Of a DNA stretch of 64,000 bases, positions 43,937 through 52,749 are shown in pieces. The stretch spans positions 17,542 to 81,541 of the forward strand of contig MWCI01000004.1 in NCBI GenBank assembly GCA_002069965.1, given 5' to 3'. The first letter of the stretch is position 1, and each line of letters opens with the position of its first letter. The notes beneath the pieces are model-generated. The model did not search any database, had not been told where the DNA came from, and worked only from the letters and a program-made list of their open reading frames with translations. A program made the translations under genes and the position numbers. Source of the stretch: Spirochaetes bacterium ADurb.Bin218 (GTDB lineage: Bacteria; Spirochaetota; UBA4802; UBA5550).

Positions 43937-44716
43937 TTATGGGATAATCTGGATAAAGTTCTTAGGCATATCATAATATTTGTCATCATGGAAAATTAGA
44001 GGGATATCACCTGAGTTTTTTAAGTTATTTATAAAATTTAAATTTTTTGCAGAATCTACTACTGTTCCATTTCCAATATTTTGAGTTAGATTTCCCAGAG
44101 AATATATTTCATCCCCTGTTAGGCAAAATCTCTTAGAATTATAATCAAAGAAGATGACAGAAGAGCCTTTTGTGTGGCCACCTATTTTTTTTATAAAGAA
44201 AAAATCGTATAGAGTATAGTTATCCTCAAAAATTATCAATTGTGATTTATCTGATAGCTTTTTTTTAATATCAAGATTTCCTCTGGAATTAAAAAGAGAA
44301 TTATATTCTTCAAGGGAAATTATTATGCGGGCATTGGGAAATCGATGAATATTTTCTATATGATCAAAATGAGCATGAGTTATTATTATATCCGTAATAC
44401 TTTCTGGAGTTATATTGTTGTCTTTAAGGATTTTGACAGGGTCAATGAAATTTTTTACACTGAACATCTTTATGAATTTTTGGTTATTAAATCCTGTATC
44501 AATAAGTATTTTACGATCTTTGAATTCAATATAGTAAAACATCCATGAAAAATTTTTTGTTTTGTTAGACTTGCTATTAAGAAATATAAATTTTTCTGGA
44601 AATTGAGATATGCCATATTTAATAGCATAAACCTTTAGTTCACCTGCATTGACGCAAGTTTGAAAAGAGATTGCTGCAATGCAGGTAAGCATAAATTTAA
44701 GAATTTTATTTTTCAT
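43937..44716 (-). CDS. Exported metallo-beta-lactamase-fold hydrolase
   Basis: 259 residues with a signal peptide (hydrophobic LKFMLTCIAAISF, cleaved near VNAG; C21 is possibly a lipobox cysteine but the context is poor). The metal-binding motif HxHxDH is THAHFDH with H114, H116, D118 and H119, followed by GGHTKGS and LTGDE as later ligands. The layout recalls lactonase or alkyl-hydrolase members of the superfamily, but the substrate is unknown. The start overlaps the end of the preceding membrane-protein gene by four bases, so the two are coupled and probably work on the same compound or surface. Confidence 0.82.
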   Translation of the reverse strand: MKNKILKFMLTCIAAISFQTCVNAGELKVYAIKYGISQFPEKFIFLNSKSNKTKNFSWMFYYIEFKDRKILIDTGFNNQKFIKMFSVKNFIDPVKILKDNNITPESITDIIITHAHFDHIENIHRFPNARIIISLEEYNSLFNSRGNLDIKKKLSDKSQLIIFEDNYTLYDFFFIKKIGGHTKGSSVIFFDYNSKRFCLTGDEIYSLGNLTQNIGNGTVVDSAKNLNFINNLKNSGDIPLIFHDDKYYDMPKNFIQIIP

Positions 44717-47385
44717 TTTTTAATTATCATGAAAAGGAGTATTGCTGCTACATAGGTTGCAAATCCAATCATCAAAGTTGTGCTCATGCCATAGGTAACG
44801 TTAAGTAAAAGAGATAGAGAAACAGCAACAGTGGAAAGTATGCCATTTACTCCAAACATCAAAGTAGCATACTCATCAGAGACATCCTGTTTAACCTGTT
44901 CCATAGCATGAGGGAAGGGAATACCCATCAGAAAGGCTAAAGGGAAGATAAGACCCGATGCAATGAAAAGTTTTGCCTTGAAGCTGTATTTTGCAAAGGC
45001 AAGAAATACATCGTCAATAAAGAATGCCTGAAAGATTATGAGCAATGGGATAATTGATATTAAGATGACAAGGAGTCTTTTGCTAAAATTCCTGCTTACA
45101 AAACTTCCAATACCACTAAAAAGCAAGAGCCCACCAAGAATTACAATTGTTGAGTAAATAGGGGAGCCTATGAATCTCTGATATTTTTGCATTAACACAA
45201 TCTCAATTAACATAAATCCAAAGCCAAGTAATGCGAAAAAGAGAGTGTGACCCAAAAGTCTAAACCTTTGAGAGCCATATTTAAATATGGCAAGAAGTAA
45301 AACTGGGATTAGCATTATGGCAGCTATTTTGAAAATAAACTCAAGAGGAGTTTTAACCTCTTTCTTGTTTTTATAAATATTAAAAGGGAAAGGTTTATCG
45401 TCAGTAGTTGGTGACAGGTCAAGTTCATAGGGATAATCTATTGACCGTAGGAGAGCCTCAAATTTCTGGAAGTCACTTTCTGACATTGATTTTTTTCTGA
45501 GATAATATCGTCCATAAGTTGGATTAAATACATATAGGCTTTCAACAAATTTTTTATCATCAGGAGAGGTGATCTTTTCAAGAATATCTCCATAAAGCTC
45601 GTTTTTGAATAAACTATCTGGATAATCATTCATGGAGTATAGAGGTTCAGGAGATTTAAATATTTTTTCAAACATATGGCCTGTTGTCATATTGGGATGA
45701 ACAAAAATCTCTGAACCATATCGAGAGACAAGAGCACTGTGATATGCAGAAAATGTTCCAAGCTCCTGAGGAGTAAAGGGTGTTTTTTTGATTAAAACTG
45801 TTTGAAACTGTTTCCAGTTACCCCAGAAGTCCCATGAATAAACAATTATGTGTTTGTTTGGATCTTCAATACCCATTTCTTTCATTGCCTGTTTGATGGT
45901 ATTGAGAAATTTATAAAAGGCATATCTGGATCTCTTAGTTTCAATAATTTCTTCATATACAACCATACCCTTATCAGATAGCTTATTAAGCATCATCTTG
46001 GTATTTTCCACAGTATGGAGATACTCTGGAGCAAGGGTTGCAATTGCAGGATATTCATAGTGAAGATTCATTAATGTTATCATATCATAGATTTCATCAT
46101 TGCTGGAAAGAAAATATCTACCCTCTGCCTCATAAGCCTCTACATCTTTATATGGGTAGTTTCCAAATACAGAAAAATAGCCCTCGCCGTTGTTTTCTGT
46201 CATGATGCGCATGATGATGGGAGAGAACTCAACTCCAATAACTTTTGCTCCAGGAAGTTTTTTGGCAGATTTTACAATTCCATCATAGGAAAGACCAATA
46301 ATGAAAACTTTTGGATTATCAATATGAGGAACTCGTGGGTCCCAATAAGAACCATTACTTTTGTCAACTGTATCAAGTGGTATTGCATTGGTGCAGAAGA
46401 ATATGTTTTTGTCATCAATTGCAAAGAGGTCAATTTTCCCCATGAGATCATCTTCAGAAAATATAACCTTCCAGTTATGATATTTCATCTGGGAGCACCA
46501 GACCTTTCTGTCATTGATTTTGTTTGAGGAGTCGCATTTTATTTTATAGTTTATATCCAGATTTTTCCAGAAGTTAATGTTGCGGTAATCACTGCTTTGA
46601 TTGTAGCCAATATCAGTGAGAATATATTTTGCACGTTTTTTTTCGTAGTCACTTCCTGATAGTAAGTATTTATCACCCGCAGGAGTATATTTGGAGAGTA
46701 TAAAGTCCTTATCAAATTTGCTTTTTATCGAAGGGACAATTTTAGTCTCAAAATCTTCTTTTGAGATCTCAAGAGGGAGTTTAATGTTTTCATGATATAT
46801 ATAGTAGGTTCCAAAAAAGATAGGGATAGCAACAAGTGCTGCAAATATCTTTGCGAATATATTTCTAAAGCCAATTACAAGGCTCAGGATAAAAATCGCA
46901 GGGACAAATAACAAGAGTATAAGGCTATTTTCTGATTTAATAGCGCTTACACTAAAAATAGGGAAAATAACCCCTGCAGCAGAGGCAACAAGATTTGTAA
47001 AATATATTCTGTTGGAGTTACCCCTGGCAAATAGTATTGAAATTATTATTGCAGAAAAGAAAAAAGGCAATACCAAAAAATATGGATAATCAAATTCTCC
47101 TATCCTTATTATATTATAATAGGAAAGAGGTATTGATGCCATAAAAAGCAGAGAGGCAATAAACATAACAAAATAGCCTTTTATTCTTGCCAGGTAGAAG
47201 CTTATAAATCCGCCCATAGCTATGCCGATCATTGCAATGGCTATTACATAGGTTGCTGTGAGGTAGTTTGTTATTATAAGCAACTGATGCATAAAAATTG
47301 TTTCAAGAGCCATTACTGAAAAGGAAAATAAAAACATTGCAGTATTATAAATAAAACTGTCACGAAAAGTAGTCTTTGCTGTCAT
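44713..47385 (-). CDS. Polytopic membrane protein with a spermidine-synthase-like domain
   Basis: 890 residues. About seven membrane helices (residues 13-200) open the protein. A soluble region follows with a methyltransferase or spermidine-synthase-type fold (NPKVFIIGLSYDGIVKSAKKLPGAKVIGVEFSP; later TTDDKPFPF). Then come another six to seven helices, with GFGFMLIEIVLMQKYQRFIGSP. This matches membrane-bound spermidine-synthase-like proteins. The segment RYFLSSNDEIYDMITLMN lacks the catalytic aspartate pair of true aminopropyltransferases, so polyamine synthesis is unlikely. A stretch of about 150 residues before the Rossmann part is unfamiliar. It overlaps the exported metallo-hydrolase gene. 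Confidence 0.72.
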   Translation of the reverse strand: MTAKTTFRDSFIYNTAMFLFSFSVMALETIFMHQLLIITNYLTATYVIAIAMIGIAMGGFISFYLARIKGYFVMFIASLLFMASIPLSYYNIIRIGEFDYPYFLVLPFFFSAIIISILFARGNSNRIYFTNLVASAAGVIFPIFSVSAIKSENSLILLLFVPAIFILSLVIGFRNIFAKIFAALVAIPIFFGTYYIYHENIKLPLEISKEDFETKIVPSIKSKFDKDFILSKYTPAGDKYLLSGSDYEKKRAKYILTDIGYNQSSDYRNINFWKNLDINYKIKCDSSNKINDRKVWCSQMKYHNWKVIFSEDDLMGKIDLFAIDDKNIFFCTNAIPLDTVDKSNGSYWDPRVPHIDNPKVFIIGLSYDGIVKSAKKLPGAKVIGVEFSPIIMRIMTENNGEGYFSVFGNYPYKDVEAYEAEGRYFLSSNDEIYDMITLMNLHYEYPAIATLAPEYLHTVENTKMMLNKLSDKGMVVYEEIIETKRSRYAFYKFLNTIKQAMKEMGIEDPNKHIIVYSWDFWGNWKQFQTVLIKKTPFTPQELGTFSAYHSALVSRYGSEIFVHPNMTTGHMFEKIFKSPEPLYSMNDYPDSLFKNELYGDILEKITSPDDKKFVESLYVFNPTYGRYYLRKKSMSESDFQKFEALLRSIDYPYELDLSPTTDDKPFPFNIYKNKKEVKTPLEFIFKIAAIMLIPVLLLAIFKYGSQRFRLLGHTLFFALLGFGFMLIEIVLMQKYQRFIGSPIYSTIVILGGLLLFSGIGSFVSRNFSKRLLVILISIIPLLIIFQAFFIDDVFLAFAKYSFKAKLFIASGLIFPLAFLMGIPFPHAMEQVKQDVSDEYATLMFGVNGILSTVAVSLSLLLNVTYGMSTTLMIGFATYVAAILLFMIIKK

Positions 47386-47766
47386 CTTACTCTCTTTATA
47401 TTTAAATTATTTTAATGATTTCAGCGGGAAATCATGCAAAGTTATAGTTAATTGTTTTTGAAGTCAATATTATATCAACATAAAAAAGCAATTTTATTAA
47501 AAAAATATATGGTAAACTTTTTTGAGAAAAATGACTCATGAATTGACTTTTTTTGAAAGGTTTTGACTCTATGAAAGAATTAAAATGACATTATTCTATC
47601 AATTCGCTTAGTAAATATAATTTTGAATTGACTTAACCCATATTAAATTGTTAACATTGTTTCAATTCACAAAATGTCTTTCCAATTTTAGCTTTGAATT
47701 ATAACAGTACAGAGGTACTGCTATAAAATAAATTTTTTATAATTTTATAAAAAAGGAAGGTGTATA
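47386..47766. other. AT-rich regulatory region upstream of livK
   Basis: A 381-base gap between divergent genes. TTGACTT boxes occur at about 47543, 47567 and 47628, one of them (47628-47633) with TTAACA 17 bases on as a weak promoter. An inverted repeat CAGTAC-AGAG-GTACTG (47705-47720), extended by ATA/TAT, could be an operator or a leader hairpin. GGAAGG precedes livK. No coding frame is convincing. Confidence 0.35.
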
Positions 47767-48918
47767 ATGAAAAAGTTAGCTCTTTTAATTACAGCTTTTT
47801 TGTTTTTTGCTGTAATGATTACAGGATGTAGCAAAAAGGCTCCTGATCTTTCAGAAGTAACTGTAATTAAAATTGGAGTCTTTGAACCTATGACAGGAGC
47901 AAATGCAAGTGGTGGAGAGCTTGAGGTTCAGGGTATAAAACTTGCCAATGAACTATTCCCTGAGGTTTTGGGTAAAAAAATCGAGCTTGTCATTGCAGAT
48001 AACAAAAGCGATAAGGTAGAGGCTGCAAATGCTGCTGAGCGACTTGTTAACAATGATAAGGTTACAGCAATCATTGGAAGCTGGGGAAGCTCTTTTTGCA
48101 TGGCAGCAGGTCCTATCATTAAAGGAAAAGTTCCAGCTGTGGCATGTTCTGCAACAAACCCACTTGTAACAAAGGGAAATGATTGGTATTTCAGGGTATG
48201 CTTCCTTGATCCATTTCAGGGACAGGTTATGGCTACCTATGCTGTAAAAAATCTCAATGCAAAGACTGCATGTGTAATTCAGGAGATCTCTAACGATTAC
48301 TCAGTTGGACTTGCTAAATTTTTTATGGATTCCTTTGTTAAGCTTACAGGCAATGAAAAGGCAATACTTGCAAAACCATTTAGCTATAACACAGGTGATA
48401 ATGACTTCACAGCACAGGTTACAGCTATTGCTCAACTTAAGCCAGATGTTATTTTTGCTCCAGGTAACTATACAGAGTCAGCTCTTATAATTAAGCAAGC
48501 AAGGGATCAGGGAATAAAGATTCCATTCTTAGGTGGTGACACATGGGAGACAGGTCCATTCCTTGAAGTTGGCAAAAAATCTGTAGAAGGTGCTGTATTT
48601 TCAACATTCTTTACCTCTGAGGTTCCAATGAATAAAACTTCAGAGCAATTCCTTAAGGCCTACAGGGAAAAATACAAAAAAGATCCAGATGCTGTTACTG
48701 CCCTTGGCTATGATGCATATTTAGTTGTTAGAGCTGCTATTGAAAGAGCAAACTCTCTTGATCCACAAAAGATTAGAGATGAAATTGCAAAGACAAAGGA
48801 TTTTGAAGGAGCAGCAGGCGTTATAACACTTGATGAAAACGGTGATGCAGTAAAGGATGCTATCATTAAAGTTGTAAAAGATGGCAAATTCAAATATCTG
48901 ACAACTGTAAAACCATAA
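47767..48918 (+). CDS. livK: Branched-chain amino-acid-binding lipoprotein LivK
   Basis: 383 residues. The signal peptide ends in lipobox MITGC, so it is anchored to a membrane by lipid. The type I binding-protein fold shows IKIGVFEPMTGANASGGELEVQGIKLA near residue 36, VTAIIGSWGSSFCMAAGPI, AVACSATNP, and YDAYLVVRAAIERA near the end. It should deliver leucine-family amino acids or a related ligand to a LivHMGF importer such as the one at 30450-33874, which lacks its own binding protein. It is monocistronic, with a strong terminator after it. Confidence 0.92.
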   Translation: MKKLALLITAFLFFAVMITGCSKKAPDLSEVTVIKIGVFEPMTGANASGGELEVQGIKLANELFPEVLGKKIELVIADNKSDKVEAANAAERLVNNDKVTAIIGSWGSSFCMAAGPIIKGKVPAVACSATNPLVTKGNDWYFRVCFLDPFQGQVMATYAVKNLNAKTACVIQEISNDYSVGLAKFFMDSFVKLTGNEKAILAKPFSYNTGDNDFTAQVTAIAQLKPDVIFAPGNYTESALIIKQARDQGIKIPFLGGDTWETGPFLEVGKKSVEGAVFSTFFTSEVPMNKTSEQFLKAYREKYKKDPDAVTALGYDAYLVVRAAIERANSLDPQKIRDEIAKTKDFEGAAGVITLDENGDAVKDAIIKVVKDGKFKYLTTVKP

Positions 48919-48944
48919 GCATAACGTTAACATTTTTATTACAA

Positions 48945-48976
48945 AAAAAGCAGGTGACGGGCTCACCTGCTTTTTT
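48945..48976. terminator. Bidirectional intrinsic terminator between livK and the membrane-protein gene
   Basis: AAAAAGCAGGTGA (48945-48957) pairs with TCACCTGCTTTTT (48963-48975) around loop CGGGC, with A and T runs on the two sides. It lies between convergent genes and serves both. Confidence 0.92.
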
Positions 48977-48985
48977 GTCTTAAGA

Positions 48986-50047
48986 TTATTCTGCAAGGCT
49001 AAGAACTTCTTTGTATCTTGCAAGATCCACATAAAGCTCTGATGTGTATGGATTGCGTTTTGTCTGATATATTTTGTAAATCATATAGGCAAAGACTGCA
49101 ATGTTTGATAGCAATGCCAGTAGACTTATGAAAAACATTGGATTTGTATTTGGATTAGCCGACAAAACAGGATACAATCCTTGAGTTGTAAGTTGAATTC
49201 CTTCGGATTTTGCTGCAGCAGCAATTTGAGCAGCGGACACAGAGTTTACTGCAAAGATACCTTCATCTATAAAGGCAGGGAAGGTTTGTGCAAACATGCA
49301 CCATAGAGCCAGGGTATGAGCCCTGTGCTGCAACCATGCACCTTTGCCAACAGTAAATGCACAGATTGTTGGAGCAATAAGTAATGCCAGACCGCAATAC
49401 CATGAATGACCTGGCAGGCAATTATATGTATATGCAAAATTCCACAGGTCATAAGCTATAATCCAGAACCATAGCATATCTGGCCAAAGCATATCCATGC
49501 TGCCATCCTTTTCTGTTTTTTTGCGAATGCAAATCCCAAACCAACCAGTTATCGTGATGATGTTGAGTATGCCAGCTATGGCATTCATGTGATTCCAGGG
49601 ACCTCCAATGTAATATTGTATCTGGTTGTGCATGAATTCAATTACAGGGGTAGTATAGTTAAATCCCACCTCGAAATCTCGGGCAACAGCCTCTGCAATA
49701 TTTATGGCAAGAATAAGCGGTGGAAAGCACAGAGCCCATTTCTTTTCGCTAAGTTTCCACATGGTGCCATCTTTCTTTTTAAACCTTAAATGGCGAATTA
49801 GCCAGAATCCTGCACACCCAGCAGTTGATGAATAGACCTTAGCAAGGTGAAACCAGTCCATGTATGCTGTGTCTTTTAAAAGAGTTAACCATAAAACTGT
49901 GAGAACTATGGGCAGGATAAAAAAGCTAAAAAAGCCGATCCATTTGGAACGCCTGGTGATTTCATTGAGCCCAAAGAGAGCTACCAAAACCATCACCCAT
50001 ACAAGGATAACTAGAGTGCTGCTTACACCCTCAGCAAAGGTAAACAT
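48986..50047 (-). CDS. Polytopic membrane protein (DUF5692-like)
   Basis: 353 residues; GAGGAGG precedes the ATG on the minus strand. About eight to nine membrane helices are visible. Conserved-looking aromatic and His residues occur within GGPWNHMNAIAGILNIITITGW, MLWPDMLWFWIIAYDLWNFAYTYNCLPGHSWYCG and GAWLQHRAHTLALWCMF. From memory it resembles the DUF5692 family, whose function is unknown. The Trp- and His-rich core could bind a cofactor, but that is speculative. It shares a terminator with livK and has no co-directional neighbour nearby. Confidence 0.6.
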   Translation of the reverse strand: MFTFAEGVSSTLVILVWVMVLVALFGLNEITRRSKWIGFFSFFILPIVLTVLWLTLLKDTAYMDWFHLAKVYSSTAGCAGFWLIRHLRFKKKDGTMWKLSEKKWALCFPPLILAINIAEAVARDFEVGFNYTTPVIEFMHNQIQYYIGGPWNHMNAIAGILNIITITGWFGICIRKKTEKDGSMDMLWPDMLWFWIIAYDLWNFAYTYNCLPGHSWYCGLALLIAPTICAFTVGKGAWLQHRAHTLALWCMFAQTFPAFIDEGIFAVNSVSAAQIAAAAKSEGIQLTTQGLYPVLSANPNTNPMFFISLLALLSNIAVFAYMIYKIYQTKRNPYTSELYVDLARYKEVLSLAE

Positions 50048-50267
50048 AATTGTGCCTCCTCGAAAATGTAAAGTTTTTTGGCATAAAAATACCTTTTGTA
50101 TTTATTTTTATTGACATAAAATCTCAATATTATACCTGGTTATCGCTCATTTACCAGTTATAATATTAGATTATAAATATTGAGAATGAATATTCATTCC
50201 TTATTTTTAAGCGAGAGCTTACTTTTTGTTTATGTCAATAAAATAATTGATTTTTCTAAAATTTTTT
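50048..50267. other. AT-rich intergenic region
   Basis: With the structured element (50268-50381) and leader (50382-50519) this is a 472-base gene-free stretch between divergent genes. It must carry the promoter of the minus-strand membrane-protein gene, but I see no consensus pair. No coding frame is convincing. Confidence 0.3.
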
Positions 50268-50381
50268 AGTATTTATCCCTTAACTTATTTTAAAATAAAA
50301 ATACTCTATTATGCCCGCTGTCTTCGGTGGGGATGATAGTTACTTAATTTTACACTAAATTATATTTAGGAATCATTTCTG
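50268..50381 (+). repeat. Structured intergenic element, copy B
   Basis: A 114-base noncoding element matching 36382-36500. The first 46 bases differ at about four positions. The central hairpin has different sequence but still folds (CCCGCTG with CGGTGGG, loop TCTT). ACACTAAA...TATTTAGGAAT is shared at the end. It lies 138 bases upstream of the bactofilin gene in the same orientation as copy A. The outer closing arms have mismatches here. Confidence 0.7.
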
Positions 50382-50519
50382 AAAATTTTTATTCATTTAA
50401 CTTAACACTATTATCTAAAAGTTTTATATTATGTCCTCTTAGTTTTTATTTGACAATAAAAAACATAACTTTATAATTTACAAATAAATTTACTGCACAA
50501 AAAATACTGGAGTTAACAA

Positions 50520-50882
50520 ATGTCAGACATAAAGGAAATAATCGAGGACGAAAATAAGATAGACACGGTAATAGCGGAGGATATTGAGTTTCGTGGGACA
50601 TTAAAATTTAAAAATTCCCTTAAAATTAAAGGAAAGTTTGAGGGCAAGATCATATCCGATGGTCATCTTATCATAGGCAGAGAATCAAACACCAGCGCAG
50701 ATATAACTGCAGGCATTGTTTCTGTCAGTGGCAATGTAAATGGTAAGATCAAGGCAGCAAAGAAAATTGAGCTTTTTAAAAAGAGTAAAATCAGTGCTGA
50801 TATGATATCGCCAGAGATAGTAATGGAGAGCGGAGCTGTTTTCAATGGAATCTGTATTATGGATGAACAGCAGGATTCGTGA
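50520..50882 (+). CDS. Bactofilin family cytoskeletal protein
   Basis: 120 residues. The beta-helical bactofilin core (about 18-112) is visible: IAEDIEFRGTLKFKNSLKIKGKFEGKI, then a regular strand repeat with AGIVSVSGNVNGKIKAAKKIELF and MISPEIVMESGAVFNGICIM. Bactofilins polymerise without nucleotides and shape the envelope or place other proteins. The start has GGAG eight bases upstream. The stop overlaps the GTG start of an outer-membrane barrel gene (GTGA), which suggests a coupled function at the envelope. Confidence 0.88.
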   Translation: MSDIKEIIEDENKIDTVIAEDIEFRGTLKFKNSLKIKGKFEGKIISDGHLIIGRESNTSADITAGIVSVSGNVNGKIKAAKKIELFKKSKISADMISPEIVMESGAVFNGICIMDEQQDS

Positions 50883-51553
50883 ATATGGCCAGAAGGCATT
50901 TGTCCATAGGTGTATTATTTTTACTTATTATTTTCCAATTATATTGTAGAGTTTATGGAGAGGAGTTAAATAGTTCTTCTGGATTTTCCCTCGGATTTGT
51001 TGCAAATTTTGGCACAAATGAAATCAAATTCAAAGAGTCAAATGCAGAGATCGATACAGGCTGGCTTATGGGAGGTGGAGTTCTCATTGAGAAGAATCTA
51101 TCGCAATTATTTTCGATTGGAAGCGGGATAGAATATCGCTATCTAAGAAATAATGTTACAATGTATCCTGATACTGCTAATGAATTTGATGCATTGTGGA
51201 TATCTCACTGTCTGTCGATGCCACTTCATTTAATATTGACATTAAAAGGAAGTAGTTCTTCTCTTGATCTCCATGGTGGAGTGACATATACCTACATTTT
51301 TTCATCAAAAATGACTGCTGATGACTATGTAGTAAAATCTGATGATGCCATGAAGTATATTGATGCCTCACAGATAGCTCTATCAGGTGGTGCTATTTTT
51401 AGATTTTTGGTAACAGAATGGTCAGATTTTTTTATGGGAGTTTTTGGTGAATATTATCTCACTGATTATATCCATAGCACTAATGACGACAGAACATATC
51501 TCTTGCAGTATTATTTCAGAAGTGGATATATGTTCAGGACAGATATTTTTTGA
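50879..51553 (+). CDS. Outer-membrane beta-barrel protein
   Basis: 224 residues from GTG 50879 overlapping the bactofilin stop; ATG 50885 is the alternative. The signal peptide is MARRHLSIGVLFLLIIFQLYC with cleavage near VYGE. The mature part alternates turns and strands (SSGFSLGFVANFG, LMGGGVLIEKN, FSIGSGIEYRYLR, LDLHGGVTYTYIFSS, FFMGVFGEYYLTDY) and ends YLLQYYFRSGYMFRTDIF with a terminal Phe, the usual barrel-assembly signal. It resembles porin-like eight-strand barrels of OmpA-type size. Translational coupling to bactofilin is notable. Confidence 0.78.
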   Translation: MNMARRHLSIGVLFLLIIFQLYCRVYGEELNSSSGFSLGFVANFGTNEIKFKESNAEIDTGWLMGGGVLIEKNLSQLFSIGSGIEYRYLRNNVTMYPDTANEFDALWISHCLSMPLHLILTLKGSSSSLDLHGGVTYTYIFSSKMTADDYVVKSDDAMKYIDASQIALSGGAIFRFLVTEWSDFFMGVFGEYYLTDYIHSTNDDRTYLLQYYFRSGYMFRTDIF

Positions 51554-51578
51554 TTCCGGGCAGAGCTCTACCCGGAAA
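51553..51578. terminator. Hairpin between the barrel gene and ferredoxin
   Basis: TTCCGGG (51554-51560) pairs with CCCGGAA (51571-51577). A short T-rich tail follows at 51585. It lies directly after the barrel stop codon and before the convergent ferredoxin gene. Confidence 0.55.
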
Positions 51579-51597
51579 TCATAGTCTTTCTTATGGA

Positions 51598-51774
51598 TTA
51601 TACTTCAGATATACACTCAACAGGGCATTCTGCAGCACAGGAACCGCAGCTAATGCATTCATTTTCATTTATTTTTCTTTTCCCGTCACTTTGCTCTGAT
51701 ATGCAGGAAACAGGGCATACTGCCTCACATGCTCCGCAAGCTGTACATTTAGAAGCATCAATTCTGTAAGCCAT
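51598..51774 (-). CDS. 2[4Fe-4S] ferredoxin, 58 residues
   Basis: This small gene runs on the minus strand from ATG at 51774 to TAA at 51598-51600, with GGAGG six bases before the start. The protein opens MAYRIDASKCTACGACEAVC and carries two CxxCxxCxxxCP cluster motifs, CTACGACEAVCP and CISCGSCAAECP, as in clostridial-type ferredoxins. It should carry electrons at low potential in the cytoplasm. It is monocistronic, which fits a housekeeping ferredoxin. Confidence 0.93.
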   Translation of the reverse strand: MAYRIDASKCTACGACEAVCPVSCISEQSDGKRKINENECISCGSCAAECPVECISEV

Positions 51775-51945
51775 CAAAAACCTCCACTATAGTTTGAATT
51801 ATCCAAAAACTTTAATTTTGAGCCTCTGGATTCTAAAAATTTATAGATATTTCAATAAAATCATTGACCATAATGTAAATAAAAATTTTTCTTTTTTTCA
51901 AACAATTTAACTTTTTTTAACAATTTTTATATAGGAACTCTGAAT

Positions 51946-52746
51946 ATGAAGAGCCTGAATCTCGGATTTTCTCCATGCCCCAACGATACCTTTATCTTTC
52001 ATGGAATGACCCATAATCTTGTAGACACCAGAGGTTACGATTTTGAGCTTACTATTGCTGATGTTGAAGAACTAAATTCTCTTGCGAGGAATTTGTATTG
52101 TGATATAACAAAACTATCTTTTCATGCATGGCTCAGACTTAGAGAGAGTTACGAAATTTTAGATTCTGGAGCAGCCCTTGGCTATGGCTGTGGTCCTCTG
52201 GTTGTCTCAGGAGGCAGGAGGCTTAAAGAAGATTCTGTTATTGCACTGCCAGGAGAATGGACAACTGCTGCTTTATTGTTTAGAATATATGCCCCGCAGT
52301 GCAAAAATTTACGATACGAGCGATTTGATCTAATAATGCCAAAAATTGCCTCCGGGGAATATGATGCAGGAGTAATTATACATGAGGGTAGATTTGTTTA
52401 TAAAAATTATAATCTTGAATTAATTGAAGATCTTGGCAATTGGTGGGAAAGAAAAACCTCTATGCCTATTCCCCTTGGGTGTATCGCAATTAAACGAGAA
52501 CATGGATATAGGTTGAAGTCGGACATTGAAGAGATAATAAAGGATTCTGTGTTATATGCCATGAAAAACAGAGAAAGCTCACGTAATTTTATTAAATCTC
52601 ATTCTGCAGAGCTTGATGATAATGTAATAAATGAGCATATTGCCTTATATGTAAATGATTTTACCATCTCCCTTGGAAGGGATGGTAGAGAGGCTATTGA
52701 GATTTTAAAGCGACATGCAATAGATGCAGGAATTATTGGTGTTTAG
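51946..52746 (+). CDS. mqnD: 1,4-dihydroxy-6-naphthoate synthase MqnD
   Basis: 266 residues, binding-protein-like fold without a signal peptide. GFSPCPNDTFIFHGM at the start, LSFHAWLRL, and LGYGCGPLVVS are MqnD landmarks, as is the IIHEGRFVY segment that carries its catalytic-site histidine. It cleaves cyclic dehypoxanthine futalosine from MqnC to 1,4-dihydroxy-6-naphthoate. AGGA precedes the ATG. mqnB follows after three bases, so the genes form the second menaquinone unit in the window. Confidence 0.93.
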   Translation: MKSLNLGFSPCPNDTFIFHGMTHNLVDTRGYDFELTIADVEELNSLARNLYCDITKLSFHAWLRLRESYEILDSGAALGYGCGPLVVSGGRRLKEDSVIALPGEWTTAALLFRIYAPQCKNLRYERFDLIMPKIASGEYDAGVIIHEGRFVYKNYNLELIEDLGNWWERKTSMPIPLGCIAIKREHGYRLKSDIEEIIKDSVLYAMKNRESSRNFIKSHSAELDDNVINEHIALYVNDFTISLGRDGREAIEILKRHAIDAGIIGV

Positions 52747-52749
52747 CAG

